This document shows, in pieces, positions 1 to 9,435 of a DNA stretch of 64,000 nucleotides. Source of the DNA: Triangularia verruculosa (Eukaryota; Ascomycota; Sordariomycetes; Sordariales; Podosporaceae); contig MU863954.1 in assembly GCA_033296885.1 (NCBI GenBank), positions 1 through 64,000 of the forward strand, read 5' to 3'. Made by a program: the position numbers and the translations under genes. Each line of letters opens with the position of its first letter. Position 1 is the stretch's first letter. Below the pieces are notes generated by a model that was not told the DNA's origin, searched no databases, and was given only the letters and a program-made list of their open reading frames with translations.

Positions 1-511
1 TCTTCCGCTTCCGCTACGCACTGCTATAGCGCATAGTCTGCTGTAGCTCCCCTATAGGCGCTGTAATACAGGCCTATAAGGCTACGCAGCAAACAGTTTT
101 TAATTACTATAACCGTTAATAAAGGAAGGACTATTATATAGAACCTAAGTACCTACGAGAATCCGCTACGTTTAGCTTATTATACGATTTACCTATTTAA
201 ACGTAGTTTAAATAACGGTTCGATCCCTCCTTTATAATATAGCGCTTTTAAAGCTTCGCGCGTTAATAACGGGAGTAAAGTATAATTTCGACACCGTTTT
301 GATCGATCAAGGCGGAAAGAACTGTTTATTTACAAGTAATATTACGGTGACGTTTCTCTACGCAACCCGTTATTATTAGGTACACCGAGACGAACTTATA
401 AAAGAAGAAAAAGAGAGGGATTACTTACGCGTAAGAGAGAACGGCAGCGCTAAAGGTATAAGGATAATAACGTCGAATTTTCCGGGACGAAAGACATCGA
501 GGGGGGAGTAT
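1..511. mobile_element. AT-rich, probably RIP-mutated internal 3' end of an LTR retrotransposon
   Basis: This stretch is rich in TA dinucleotides and stop codons in all frames and carries no usable reading frame. It runs into a purine tract (about 499-509) directly before a putative LTR start at 512, which is the arrangement at the 3' end of the internal region of Ty3/Gypsy-type elements. No reverse transcriptase or integrase motif could be read, so the superfamily is inference. The base composition fits RIP decay. Confidence 0.45.
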
Positions 512-805
512 TGTATTATAGACTAACTATATAGTAGGGCCGGGCGGGGACTACAGTTAACTATATCGGCTAATCGGAAGAAAGGGGCATAGTAGTAAGG
601 CTATTAGGGTCAGAGGAGGCTTACTGCTTGGCAAAGGTGAGCCGGATTACTACGATTACCTGGCGAGCGTGGTGAGCGTAAGAAGGATTACCACGGGTCG
701 CTGGTGAACGAGAGTGATCCAGGTACGGAGGTACTTAGGGATTTATGGTCTATATATACGGAGGAATTAAATAGCTTATAGATAGTTCCGCAATATGTAA
801 TTACA
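512..805 (+). mobile_element. putative 3' LTR (solo end visible)
   Basis: The stretch starts with TGTATTATAG directly after a GGGGGGAG purine tract and can be closed by a TTACA end near 801-805, giving a TG...CA unit of about 290 bp. The 5' LTR would lie outside the window, so neither LTR identity nor the target-site duplication can be tested. The 3' boundary is uncertain. The sequence 3' of it (806-1350) is again AT-rich without a gene. A 60-codon open frame at 808-990 there has no recognisable feature and is not called. Confidence 0.4.
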
Positions 806-1351
806 GCTTGTATTTACGGTATCTTGTGTTTACATTAAGACATCTTATTATGCACTGTTTAGCTGCACTGAACCAATTGTCAGAAGTAGCCTTCAACCGA
901 GTATCCCTTTCAGAGGTTCTGTACAGGGGTTCGTCACAACTTGCTAAATTAAATAGCTGCGCTTTAGAAATGGCTCTTAGAGTTAAATAAACCTATTAAA
1001 AAGGTAATATTCGATATATTAATCTAAGTTTTTAGTAATCCCGAATATAAGAACGATATTTAAAGCGAAATAATTTACTTAATTTAGATTAACTTAGAAA
1101 CTATTTTTAGCGTAGATATTACGCTATATAAGTTATTTCTGACTTTAATATAAATATTAGTTTCCTATTATAATTTTTATATTTACCTTAAGCGGAATAA
1201 TTATTAATATAGTTAGGGTTATTTTCTAGTAACTTCTATTAAAAGTCTCTCTATAGTACTAATAATAATTACCGTAAAATAGGTATATACTTTAGAAACA
1301 GCTTTACTATAGTCTACCTCCAGTATAGCCTAGTCTTAGGTGGATTTAACC
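806..1351. other. AT-rich gene-free stretch
   Basis: About 550 bp dominated by TA-rich words, with frequent stops on both strands. It looks like degraded repeat sequence. No gene, RNA or intact element was seen. Confidence 0.5.
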
Positions 1352-1500
1352 ATTGCTTACCGTACTTAGGGCTTTGCTTACCGTGCTTAGGGCTTTGCTC
1401 ACCGTACTTAGGGCCTTGTTTACTGTGCTTAGGGTTTGCTTACCGTGCTCAGAGTTTGCTTACCCTGCTTAGGGCTTTGCTTATCACTGCTCAGGGCTTC
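1352..1500. repeat. 20-22-bp minisatellite, about seven copies
   Basis: The unit is close to TTGCTTACCGTGCTTAGGGCT and is repeated in head-to-tail array with point differences from about 1352 to 1500. Because the period is near 21 bp it is codon-compatible. The proximal copies encode the C-terminal Ser/Lys/Gln-rich tail of the HET gene on the minus strand, and its stop codon (1429-1431) sits inside the array. Confidence 0.8.
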
Positions 1501-2811
1501 TCTATTTCTGCTTAGGTTAAAGCGGCGAGTGCTCAGGTCTAAGAACGGAAGTGGAAATCGTCCATGTCCAGATTCCGATATTGCAATAGCTGTTGTCACT
1601 CCGCCTTTGCCACTCTTGCTAACGGTGATGGTAGCATCGTCAACAGGGTCGCGGTACATCCTCAGCCCATCAGGCACAAACGAGTTTTCAGTGATTTTCC
1701 ATGTAGCTCCGTCTCCTGGGTCCTGGGTATGGACAAAGTACTGGCCCAGTATCGCACCCCGCCCATTGATAGCCCCAGCAAACTCAGTCTCGAGCTCATC
1801 CAGCGTAGGGTTTGAGTTAGGGTTGGCAGACTTTCCAACTCGAAGATTGTAGATCTGCATGATTGCATAAACTCGGTCCTCCTTTCTGGAAGCGTTGCGA
1901 TACCGGGCTGTCCCATACTGGACGTTAGGGTTGGTGCTGAAGAGATAGTAGAGCCCGGCTTGGAGTATCTGCTTTCTGATGTCGTGTATTGCCGAAATGG
2001 CCTGGTGGGACGCTCTCCAAAACGTAGACCGCCTCTGCGTCAGCTCGATCGCTCTTTCCAGATCCTGATATATGTTTTTGCAGTGATTGATGAACATCGT
2101 AAGGTATGTGTAGTGCTCGGTAAACGCAGTCCTCATCCATGGGATGGGCAATCCCTCCGTTGACAACACCAAGGCATCATTCCGGAGGACGACTTCTTGC
2201 AGAGTCCAGAGGGACGAGAACCAAGGGTCGCTGAATATGCGGTCGAAATTAACCTTGAGCATCTGGACAATGTCGTTAGGAATGGGCTCCTTATGGTGAG
2301 CACCGTGGATGTACTCGAAGAGATACAAACCGTACTGCTGCACGCCATCCACAGCTGCGGATAGCTCTGCATTCTTGAGCCGGCATAGCCAGACGTATGT
2401 GTTCTTTGCTCGCTTGAAGATACCTGCCTGCCTGCCCATCTCAATGGGTGCTTGTGTGTTGATGAAATCCTCTTGAGGGTTGTCTCTCCGCTGGTCGATA
2501 CATCCTATGTCAATCCAGACCCAATCAACACCTTGGCTGGCAATCTGCTCAACTACTGTCCTGAATGCGTCCACCGTAAAATGCTTGCTGTCGACGGCGG
2601 GGATCGGCCAGGGTGTTCCCGTAACTGGAAGAGCAGGAGAAGTGGCTGCTTCCGGGCCCTTGATTCTCCAGCGACCCCAGGTGTAGGAGAGGGTGCTATA
2701 TTCTGGTTCCTTTATCTTGGTATCCCCGAGATGGTAGACGGTTTCGTCGTCTCTTTCGGCTGAGACGATGCTTTCGACATGGATCAAGCGTTTCGGCCAG
2801 TATCCAGGCAC
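1429..2811 (-). CDS. HET-domain (heterokaryon incompatibility) protein
   Basis: A single open frame of 460 codons. The three classic HET-domain blocks are visible in order: YSTLSYTWG (residues 38-46), VWIDIGCIDQ (98-107) and the EMGRQAGIFKRAKNTYVWL helix-strand block (124-142). HET domains are TIR-like modules of fungal non-self recognition whose activation causes cell death. The region after about residue 200 shows no recognisable NACHT, WD40 or ankyrin module. The start is the first ATG, 37 codons before the first HET block, as usual for the family. The C-terminal 15-20 residues are encoded by a minisatellite and may vary between strains. No intron is needed. The neighbour on one side is a retroelement remnant, which is typical accessory context. 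Confidence 0.85.
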   Translation of the reverse strand: MPGYWPKRLIHVESIVSAERDDETVYHLGDTKIKEPEYSTLSYTWGRWRIKGPEAATSPALPVTGTPWPIPAVDSKHFTVDAFRTVVEQIASQGVDWVWIDIGCIDQRRDNPQEDFINTQAPIEMGRQAGIFKRAKNTYVWLCRLKNAELSAAVDGVQQYGLYLFEYIHGAHHKEPIPNDIVQMLKVNFDRIFSDPWFSSLWTLQEVVLRNDALVLSTEGLPIPWMRTAFTEHYTYLTMFINHCKNIYQDLERAIELTQRRSTFWRASHQAISAIHDIRKQILQAGLYYLFSTNPNVQYGTARYRNASRKEDRVYAIMQIYNLRVGKSANPNSNPTLDELETEFAGAINGRGAILGQYFVHTQDPGDGATWKITENSFVPDGLRMYRDPVDDATITVSKSGKGGVTTAIAISESGHGRFPLPFLDLSTRRFNLSRNREALSSDKQSPKQGKQTLSTVSKP

Positions 2812-3486
2812 ACTATTCCATCCAAACGGAAGCTTCCCGTCTGAAAAGGGATGCTTCTGTCTTCAAAATCAGCACATCGAGCGTCCGGCTTATGCTCGTG
2901 AATAATGCGACATACCAAGGGCGGCATGGCTTGCTGATGCTTTTTAGGATGTGCTGGGTATCTCCAGGATGTGCTGGGCTCGTTGGGCTCATTGTATATC
3001 TCATTAAGCCATAAGCAGGTGACACTGGCCACGTGACTGCCAACCAACCGCAACATCGTCTGCTGTCAACAAATGGCCGCTTTGCTGTCTTTCTTCGGCC
3101 TGCGAAAGGTCGTTGTTGCCTGTGATCAAACGGGATGGCTATGCTGGCCTGACACGGTACTCAAATTGCTTTTATTCTCTTCTGTCTAAGGAAGCGCAAC
3201 TATTTCCCTCCAATCGAAGGTCGATCGATATCTTGTCTAGCATTCCCTCCTTTCAATTTCTCGGGAGATGTTTTTGTGACAAAAAAAAGGTACGGTGTGA
3301 CTTGAACGAAATAGGTAATCTTGGTCAAAGATGAAGAATAGAAGCATTTAGGAAGACTCGAAGAGTCTAGGGCCGGATTGCATCATCTACAAGTCCACAC
3401 AAAAGCTATGGGTCGCACAGACCTCTATTTATCCTATCTATATAACCAGAAAGTCAACTGTCTTTTGGAAAGGGGGTGAGGGGGAG
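2812..3486. other. intergenic, nothing recognised
   Basis: Upstream of the HET gene. Several overlapping short frames exist on the minus strand (for example 2784-3056), but none shows a family motif or clear coding character. Confidence 0.4.
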
Positions 3487-3777
3487 CTATGTCGAACCGG
3501 GTAGGAACCGGCTAAAGTCTGAACTACCGGCACCGGATGCAACCTTCTGTTGACTGGCTTGGACCGTCGGTTGAGATAAGCTTTTCACGGATTGTGGGGG
3601 AGGGGAAGGCATTTCTTCACGGGTGAAATAAATAAGAGGGACGGTTGGTGGAGATGATTCCGTGGTGGAGGACGAAATTGGAGCCTCTGAGAAGGTGGAG
3701 GTCCAAGGGATTGTCTGGAGGATCTTGAAGATCTGAGGCATAGCTTTTCCTGACAGATCATCTTCAGGGTGTTTCAT
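3487..3777 (-). CDS. small Ser/Pro-rich hypothetical protein (doubtful)
   Basis: An open frame of 96 codons with an ATG start, rich in Ser, Pro and Thr, and containing no domain, signal peptide or membrane segment that I recognise. It stands alone between the HET gene and the glycosyltransferase gene. The composition is not random, but a frame of this length can arise by chance at this GC content. It is kept as a low-confidence candidate only. Confidence 0.25.
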   Translation of the reverse strand: MKHPEDDLSGKAMPQIFKILQTIPWTSTFSEAPISSSTTESSPPTVPLIYFTREEMPSPPPQSVKSLSQPTVQASQQKVASGAGSSDFSRFLPGST

Positions 3778-4344
3778 AAGGAATCATTCATGAACCTCGG
3801 GAGTTCACGATTCCAAGTAAACAGAGTCTCTTGATAGGGGCAAGCCAGCGCCTTTTAATAGACTAAGGTTGAACGCCAGACAGCTTACGCGTCCAGCGTC
3901 GTCTTGACGCCGTTGCTTGACTAGCTCCATTTCAAGATCGGCCACTCGCCCCTATCTTAAAGTGAGCCGTCCCGTCCCGATTTCCCGGGCCAGGCCACGG
4001 AACTTTCACTTCCACCCAAGAAGAGATGAAGTAACGCTGTGGATGTACCCGGGTTTCGAGCTAATGCAGGCACTATAATATCATAAACAAACTGCCGGAG
4101 CTAGGCCCCTGATTTACAAGGGGAGTTTCCACCAGTTGCTGATAGAAATTGTGGCCACCGTTGAAGCAAGTGGCGATCGATCTCATCTCACGATATCTGA
4201 GGAAAGCAAAATGTTGCCTTGGTGATGCGACAGCCCATCATCACCTATCTACTGACTGGGTGTTATCTCTCTCTCCAACCCCACCTTCTCCATGCCCGTT
4301 CGTCCTTTCCCTTCGTAAATTGTGTGGCAGCAAGCAAAAAAGCC

Positions 4345-5793
4345 ATGACCTCCCGCTCCCGCTACCGTCTCCTCTTCGCCGTCTCTTGTATTCTATTCAC
4401 ATACTCCTTCCTCAACCACCACAGGTTCCCCCTCAACCTTGATGTCCTCTGGCCAGATCGACAATCTTCATCACGACGATCACCACCGCCAATAGAGGAA
4501 CGTCAACAGGTCCCCCTCGCATCGCTTGAATCCTCTTTTTTTACCTGGTCAGATCCGGACGCTCCACCGATCCCTAAACCACCGTACAAACCCGAGGCCG
4601 AACCGTCACTGCCAATACCTGATCCGTTTCCTCTCTTGTCCGAATACCCTGCGCCCTCGAGGAAGTATCTCTTCCAAAATGTACCGAAACAACCAAAAGG
4701 TTATGGAAAGGAGGAGGTGCCGCTTTTGATAGGGTTCACCCGCAACTGGCCACTGCTGCTGCAATGCGTGACGAGCTACATTGCGGCGGGCTGGCCGCCC
4801 AGCAGCATCTACGTTGTTGAGAACACGGGGACGATGTTCAGCAACAAGCAAGGACAGCTGACGCTACAGAATCCGTTTTATCTGAATCATACGCAGCTAG
4901 GGATGTTGGGCGTGAATGTCATCATTGTCAGTCCGCTTTTTTCCCACTGGCTTTTGCAGATCGAGATGAATGCTAACAAAAGATAGACACCAACCCTCTT
5001 GACATTTGCTCAGTTGCAAAACTTCTACCTCTGGTATTTCGTCCTCCTTTCCCATTGTTTTTCAAAAAAGCTAACATGTCTGGAAAGGACCGCTTTGAAC
5101 AGAAACTGGGATTACTTCTTCTGGTCCCATCAAGACCTCCTCGTCTTCTCCCCCCCCGACGATCCCTCTTCCACCCTCTACTCCAACGTCCTCTCGGTCC
5201 TGCAATACCTCAAATCCCCCGCCGCCCCCAAATGGGCGCACCATTTCTTCGCCTACGACCACCTCACCCTCGTCAACACCCCCTCCGTCCTCTCCATCGG
5301 CGGCTGGGACACCCACATCCCCTTTTACTCGACCGACTGCGACATGTACACCCGTCTAATGTGGGCTGGGTTCTGGCAAGGGGAGTCCCCCGATGTTGGG
5401 TTGATCTACGACGTTAAAACCACCGTTGATGACATTGCCGCGCTGCTGTCACTGCCCGGACATGAAGCTAGCTTTGATGGGACGGTCTATGAGGACGTGG
5501 TGGAGATGGGAGAGGCAATGCAGCAGGTCAAGTATAACCACAGCAATGATAACTCGGGGAGGAATACCTGGCAGCTGAGGCAGAGAGGGGGGCAAGATGA
5601 GCCGTTTTATCGGGATGCGGTTGGGTTTGAGGTGGGCACGCAGATGATGATTGATATGGGGAGGGCAGTGTTTGCGGAAAAGTGGGGGCACCGGGGCTGT
5701 GATATTGCCTTGATGGAGGGGATTGAGAGCGGGGATGCGTGGAGGTTGGAGAGGGATTGGGAGGAGGAGGATTCAGGGGAGGATAGTTGGTAG
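4345..5793 (+). CDS. type II membrane glycosyltransferase (fungal GT, Golgi-type)
   Basis: Three exons: 4345-4926, 4987-5033 and 5088-5793, giving 444 residues. Intron 1 uses GTCAGT, a TGCTAAC branch and TAG. Intron 2 uses GTATTT, GCTAAC and AAG. Phases (0, then 2) keep one frame. The ATG at 4345 was chosen over an in-frame upstream one at 4219 because it places a short basic N-terminus before a single hydrophobic anchor (residues 7-23), the layout of Golgi type II glycosyltransferases. A Pro-rich stem follows (about 30-120). The catalytic part contains LLIGFTRNWPLLLQCVTSYI, the NWDYFFWSHQD block and a TDCDMY acidic motif that could bind metal-nucleotide sugar. The substrate cannot be told. 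The C-terminus is acidic. The exon structure was inferred by eye. Confidence 0.75.
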
Positions 5794-6285
5794 TTTTTGG
5801 ACATTTACTTTTAATAGGTCAATGATTCACCTTTGTTGGTGGCAAATTTCAAGGAGTTAGACACAAAGTGACGACACTTGGACTATCTTATATAGGGAAA
5901 GCACCAAGGAGTTTGGTTTACATGTCAATTTCATCTGCTGCGTTTGCTATGCTTGCTTTGCTTGCTATGCCAACATCAAATACCAATCAATGCTTGGTTG
6001 ATTTCCTTTCCATATAACCTTCCCATGAGTTAACGAAAGAAAAAGAAAAACAAGAACCTCCTCTTTTTTCATCGCTGAAATCCACCATGTAAAAGTCCAT
6101 CCCATCAATCCCATACATACAGAGTTCCCTTGTTCAGACATCCTCCATAATAAGTACGTTCGTTAATCCGTCATGAAAAGCCCTCCTCCACACCCCACCA
6201 CCAGATTAACAAAAAGAAAATTACCACTACCCTCACCCAGTCACCACCTTTTCCTCATCACACTTGTCATATCACAAAAAGAAAG
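5794..6285. other. convergent intergenic region
   Basis: Lies between the 3' ends of the glycosyltransferase gene and the tail-repeat protein gene. It holds pyrimidine-rich and A-rich tracts suited to two 3' UTRs. No gene was seen. Confidence 0.4.
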
Positions 6286-9200
6286 TTACCAAAACCTCCG
6301 CCTTGTCGGCGACGGCTTCTTTGTCTCGGTCGTCGTCGTCGTCTTCTCCTCCTCCTCAACAGGCAGTGAAACAGTAATCTTCACCGTCTCGGTCTCGTAA
6401 ACCGTCTGCTCGACTGTCTGCGGGATGGCAGTCACAACCCTCGACACCGTCTGCGTCTTGGTCACCACGCTGACCCGCACAATCTCCGTCACGGTCTCAA
6501 ACACGCGCACAGTCTTGTGCTGCGTGACAAACGGACCGGGGATGAAGTCGATGACGGTCGAGTGCCGCTTTCCAACGACGACCTGCTCCAGACCATATTC
6601 TTCCGCCTTCTTCCCGACCACGACTTGCTCAAGCCCAGACTCTGCAGTGTCTGGTTGCTTTCCGCCGACAACGACTTGTTCGAGGGAGTTTTCTTCCGTG
6701 GTACTAACCTTTCCAACAACGACCTGCTCAAGACCATATTCTTCAGCTTCGGCTTTGGGTGGCTCGGCTCCAAAGATTTCGACGCCCTTCTCATTCTCGA
6801 CAGCAGGGACCGGGGTTTCTTCCTCAGTCGTGGGGGCGCTCCCGTAGAGCTCCACGCCAGACTCGGGCTTCTCGGCGGCTTTCGAAACGGTGACATCATT
6901 CTGCGCCGGCTGGAGCTCAACCTTTGGCCCGGAGGCAAGGACAAGCTCGACACTAGCATCTGTAGCTTCAGCACTTGTGTTCGCGCCGGGAAGAACAGTC
7001 TCGGCCATCTCCACGGGCACTTCCTCGACCTTCTCGACAACCGGTGCTGCCTCGACAGCTGTGCTCTCAACATTTTTATCCACTGCCGCTTCAATCGATT
7101 GGACTAAGAGCACTTCGGTTTCAGCCTCAACCTTGACAGTAGGTGTGTCTTCGACAACAGCACTCTGAGGCTGAACGGGAGGGTCAGAAGCAGCGCCATA
7201 AACAACACCGCCCAGTCCCATAGCAGCAGCCTCGGTACTAGCCAAGCCAGCAGTCGCCTCCAGTACACTGGCTTCAATCTTCGCCTCGGGCGCCTTTTCG
7301 ATGACATGGTTCTCTGACCGCGGCTCCGACTTGTACATGGCCGGGGCCAAGTCCTGCTGTCGATTACCCAACCCAATAACGACGACCAACAACAACAACA
7401 CCACGATCGCCACATTCTTCGGGTCGCTGAAGAAGTCCCTGGCTACCAACGCCCCGGCCGTTACATACGTCGCGCCGTCCTTGACCGTTTCATGAGCATT
7501 GTCCAACGCCACCCTAAACGCCTCGGTAAGCAGATCGATAACGCCTGCGTTCTGGAGTTCGCGTTGACGCTTTTGCGCGCGCTCAGCTTGACGGCGCTCG
7601 TATTCTTCTCGGCGTTCTCGAATGATTTCTGATGGGGAAAGAGGTGTGGGAGGGGGGTTATACGAGTCGGGATGGCGGTCGCGGAGGGTTGATGGTTGGT
7701 CGAGGCTAGACGTAGGAGTAATGGCTACCAGCGCTTGTGATACTGGAACAGACTGGTATCCTTCATCGACGGAGGACGCAGGTCTTGTAAAAGGATTCCG
7801 TTCTGCCGTCGGTTCTGGGGTGACAATTGGTTCAGGCGGTGGCATATCGCCATATATTTCACGCATGCGCTCCTCGTCACGAAGACGTCGTTCTTCCGAT
7901 TCGTCGGCATCTTCCTGCCTTGACCGGGGCCGAGATGTCGATGGTGGTTGCAGGAACTCTGGGGAGGTCACGCGGTCAAGAGGCTCCATCGGAGGCTCAG
8001 GTGTCGAAGGATGAACTTCAACATGCAGCGCGGAGGTCGGACGGGATTGTCGAGTATTGGCTCCGGCAGCTGCCCCTGCTTTAGCTGCCGCCTCGGCGTC
8101 TAGTAACAGGTCTCGTTGACGCTGCTCTTCCTGTTCGAGTTGGAACACGGCCACCTTTTCGAGTTCCTGCTGCATCGCGGGGCTCGAAGTAAGCTCAACC
8201 TCGCAGTCGACCCGCTCCATCTCTCTCCAGCAAGCCTCCCAAGCACCAGACTTCATTAGCCCATTGCTGGCATATACCTTCACCCTAAAGATTTTGTTCG
8301 ATCCGAGTTTTTCATAGCGGATTTCCGTCTTGCACTGCTTACACCAATGTCGGTTCTCAACAGACCTCGAGAAGCCGAGCTCACTTTCGTCGTCTTCCTC
8401 TGCTGTCACATTGGCTGGGCCGAGATAGTGTCCGCATTCCAAAATCCTGGCTCTTCGCTTGAAGGGTAGCTCCAAGGCTTCCAGGAGACGTTCCTCGAGC
8501 ACTTCGAAATCACTTTGCGGATGGGGAAGAAGAATACCGCGCTCAAGAACGGTGTCGCCAAGCCGATCTTGCAACTCTCGCCATGAATCCCGCAAGGTCT
8601 TAATCTCGTCCGAGGCCTCATACGGAAGGCCTCCTTCATCGATAACTTTGCCGCTTACTAGGTCAAGTCCATTCAGTGTCTCGCCCCAAACCCAGCGAAG
8701 AGGCAGAAGCGTGACATGGAGAAGCACCAAAGGAGCTTCTGTTCGGACCTTGAAACGGCTTGGCGTTGTGCGACCTTTCGGAGAATACTGTACTTGAACG
8801 GTGGGACTGCCGACTCGAGATACGGTTGGGAAAACGGCGGGTGTCCCGCTGTGTCGCTTATTGGAACGCGCGGAACTGCCGTCAAATACTGAGGGAGTCG
8901 GAGAACCCATCTGCGATGCGCCGGCTTCGGAAGGTGTACGGATTGACAAGCGAGTCGAGCGATTCGGTACAAAGTCCGCTTCCTTCTCGTACTGGGACAT
9001 GGTTGACGCCCTAGACACTGCCCTGTCCGAGTTTCTGCTTTCCGAGTTTCTACTCGAGGTGTACGATTCCCGACGAGATTGGCTGTCCTTTCCCTGTGGT
9101 GTCTTGGAATCATCGTTTCTGCCATCTACCGACCCAACGGAACTTTGACTGCGGGATCCACGCTCGCTAAATACATCGTCGCCGTTGTGGGAGCTGTTAT

Positions 9201-9435
9201 CGGCGGTGTCCTCGCTGGCCGTGCGCGAGTGGAGATGATGGCGGGGCAGCGAACTTATAGATTCTCGTCGATCGGGGCTATCGCGACCGCTATATGTGCT
9301 TGTGGCATCCGACTCTTCCCCCTCCATGTTTTCGGTTGGTGTGGCGTCAGGTTTTGTCTCGGGAGTGACGGTTTCTGGCTTTTGCGGCTCCTGCTCCAAC
9401 TTCAATGCGCAGTCAGCACACGCTTCCATGGTCAC
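6286..9435 (-). CDS. large low-complexity protein with one membrane segment and LEQVVVG repeats
   Basis: Uninterrupted frame of 1049 codons. In order: an N-terminal CADC motif; a Ser-rich disordered part with many SR/RS and SP sites (about 40-230); a folded-looking block (about 235-430) with HVTLLPLRWVWGETLNGLD and Cys pairs in ECGHYL and WCKQCKTEIR that could bind zinc; an acidic Arg/Glu coiled stretch; a very hydrophobic segment (about 673-690); and an acidic Glu/Val-rich tail with four copies of LEQVVVG (about 895-955). It ends in a Thr/Val-rich stretch and a basic terminus. From memory, relatives in Sordariomycetes are labelled pathway-specific nitrogen regulator, but I see no DNA-binding domain, so that label should not be trusted. 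It is probably a membrane-anchored conserved fungal protein of unknown role. Confidence 0.8.
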   Translation of the reverse strand: MTMEACADCALKLEQEPQKPETVTPETKPDATPTENMEGEESDATSTYSGRDSPDRRESISSLPRHHLHSRTASEDTADNSSHNGDDVFSERGSRSQSSVGSVDGRNDDSKTPQGKDSQSRRESYTSSRNSESRNSDRAVSRASTMSQYEKEADFVPNRSTRLSIRTPSEAGASQMGSPTPSVFDGSSARSNKRHSGTPAVFPTVSRVGSPTVQVQYSPKGRTTPSRFKVRTEAPLVLLHVTLLPLRWVWGETLNGLDLVSGKVIDEGGLPYEASDEIKTLRDSWRELQDRLGDTVLERGILLPHPQSDFEVLEERLLEALELPFKRRARILECGHYLGPANVTAEEDDESELGFSRSVENRHWCKQCKTEIRYEKLGSNKIFRVKVYASNGLMKSGAWEACWREMERVDCEVELTSSPAMQQELEKVAVFQLEQEEQRQRDLLLDAEAAAKAGAAAGANTRQSRPTSALHVEVHPSTPEPPMEPLDRVTSPEFLQPPSTSRPRSRQEDADESEERRLRDEERMREIYGDMPPPEPIVTPEPTAERNPFTRPASSVDEGYQSVPVSQALVAITPTSSLDQPSTLRDRHPDSYNPPPTPLSPSEIIRERREEYERRQAERAQKRQRELQNAGVIDLLTEAFRVALDNAHETVKDGATYVTAGALVARDFFSDPKNVAIVVLLLLVVVIGLGNRQQDLAPAMYKSEPRSENHVIEKAPEAKIEASVLEATAGLASTEAAAMGLGGVVYGAASDPPVQPQSAVVEDTPTVKVEAETEVLLVQSIEAAVDKNVESTAVEAAPVVEKVEEVPVEMAETVLPGANTSAEATDASVELVLASGPKVELQPAQNDVTVSKAAEKPESGVELYGSAPTTEEETPVPAVENEKGVEIFGAEPPKAEAEEYGLEQVVVGKVSTTEENSLEQVVVGGKQPDTAESGLEQVVVGKKAEEYGLEQVVVGKRHSTVIDFIPGPFVTQHKTVRVFETVTEIVRVSVVTKTQTVSRVVTAIPQTVEQTVYETETVKITVSLPVEEEEKTTTTTETKKPSPTRRRFW
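6560..6755 (-). repeat. four in-frame LEQVVVG-coding repeats
   Basis: Four degenerate units encode (S/G)LEQVVVG(K/G), separated by 6-9 variable, mostly acidic residues. The outer two are nearly identical at DNA level and share the preceding EEYG residues, suggesting recent duplication. They lie after the membrane segment of the long minus-strand protein. Confidence 0.75.

Noticed and set aside
6425..7107. Plus-strand frames opposite the LEQVVVG-repeat tail
   Set aside because: Repetitive shadow of the Glu/Val-rich tail on the other strand.
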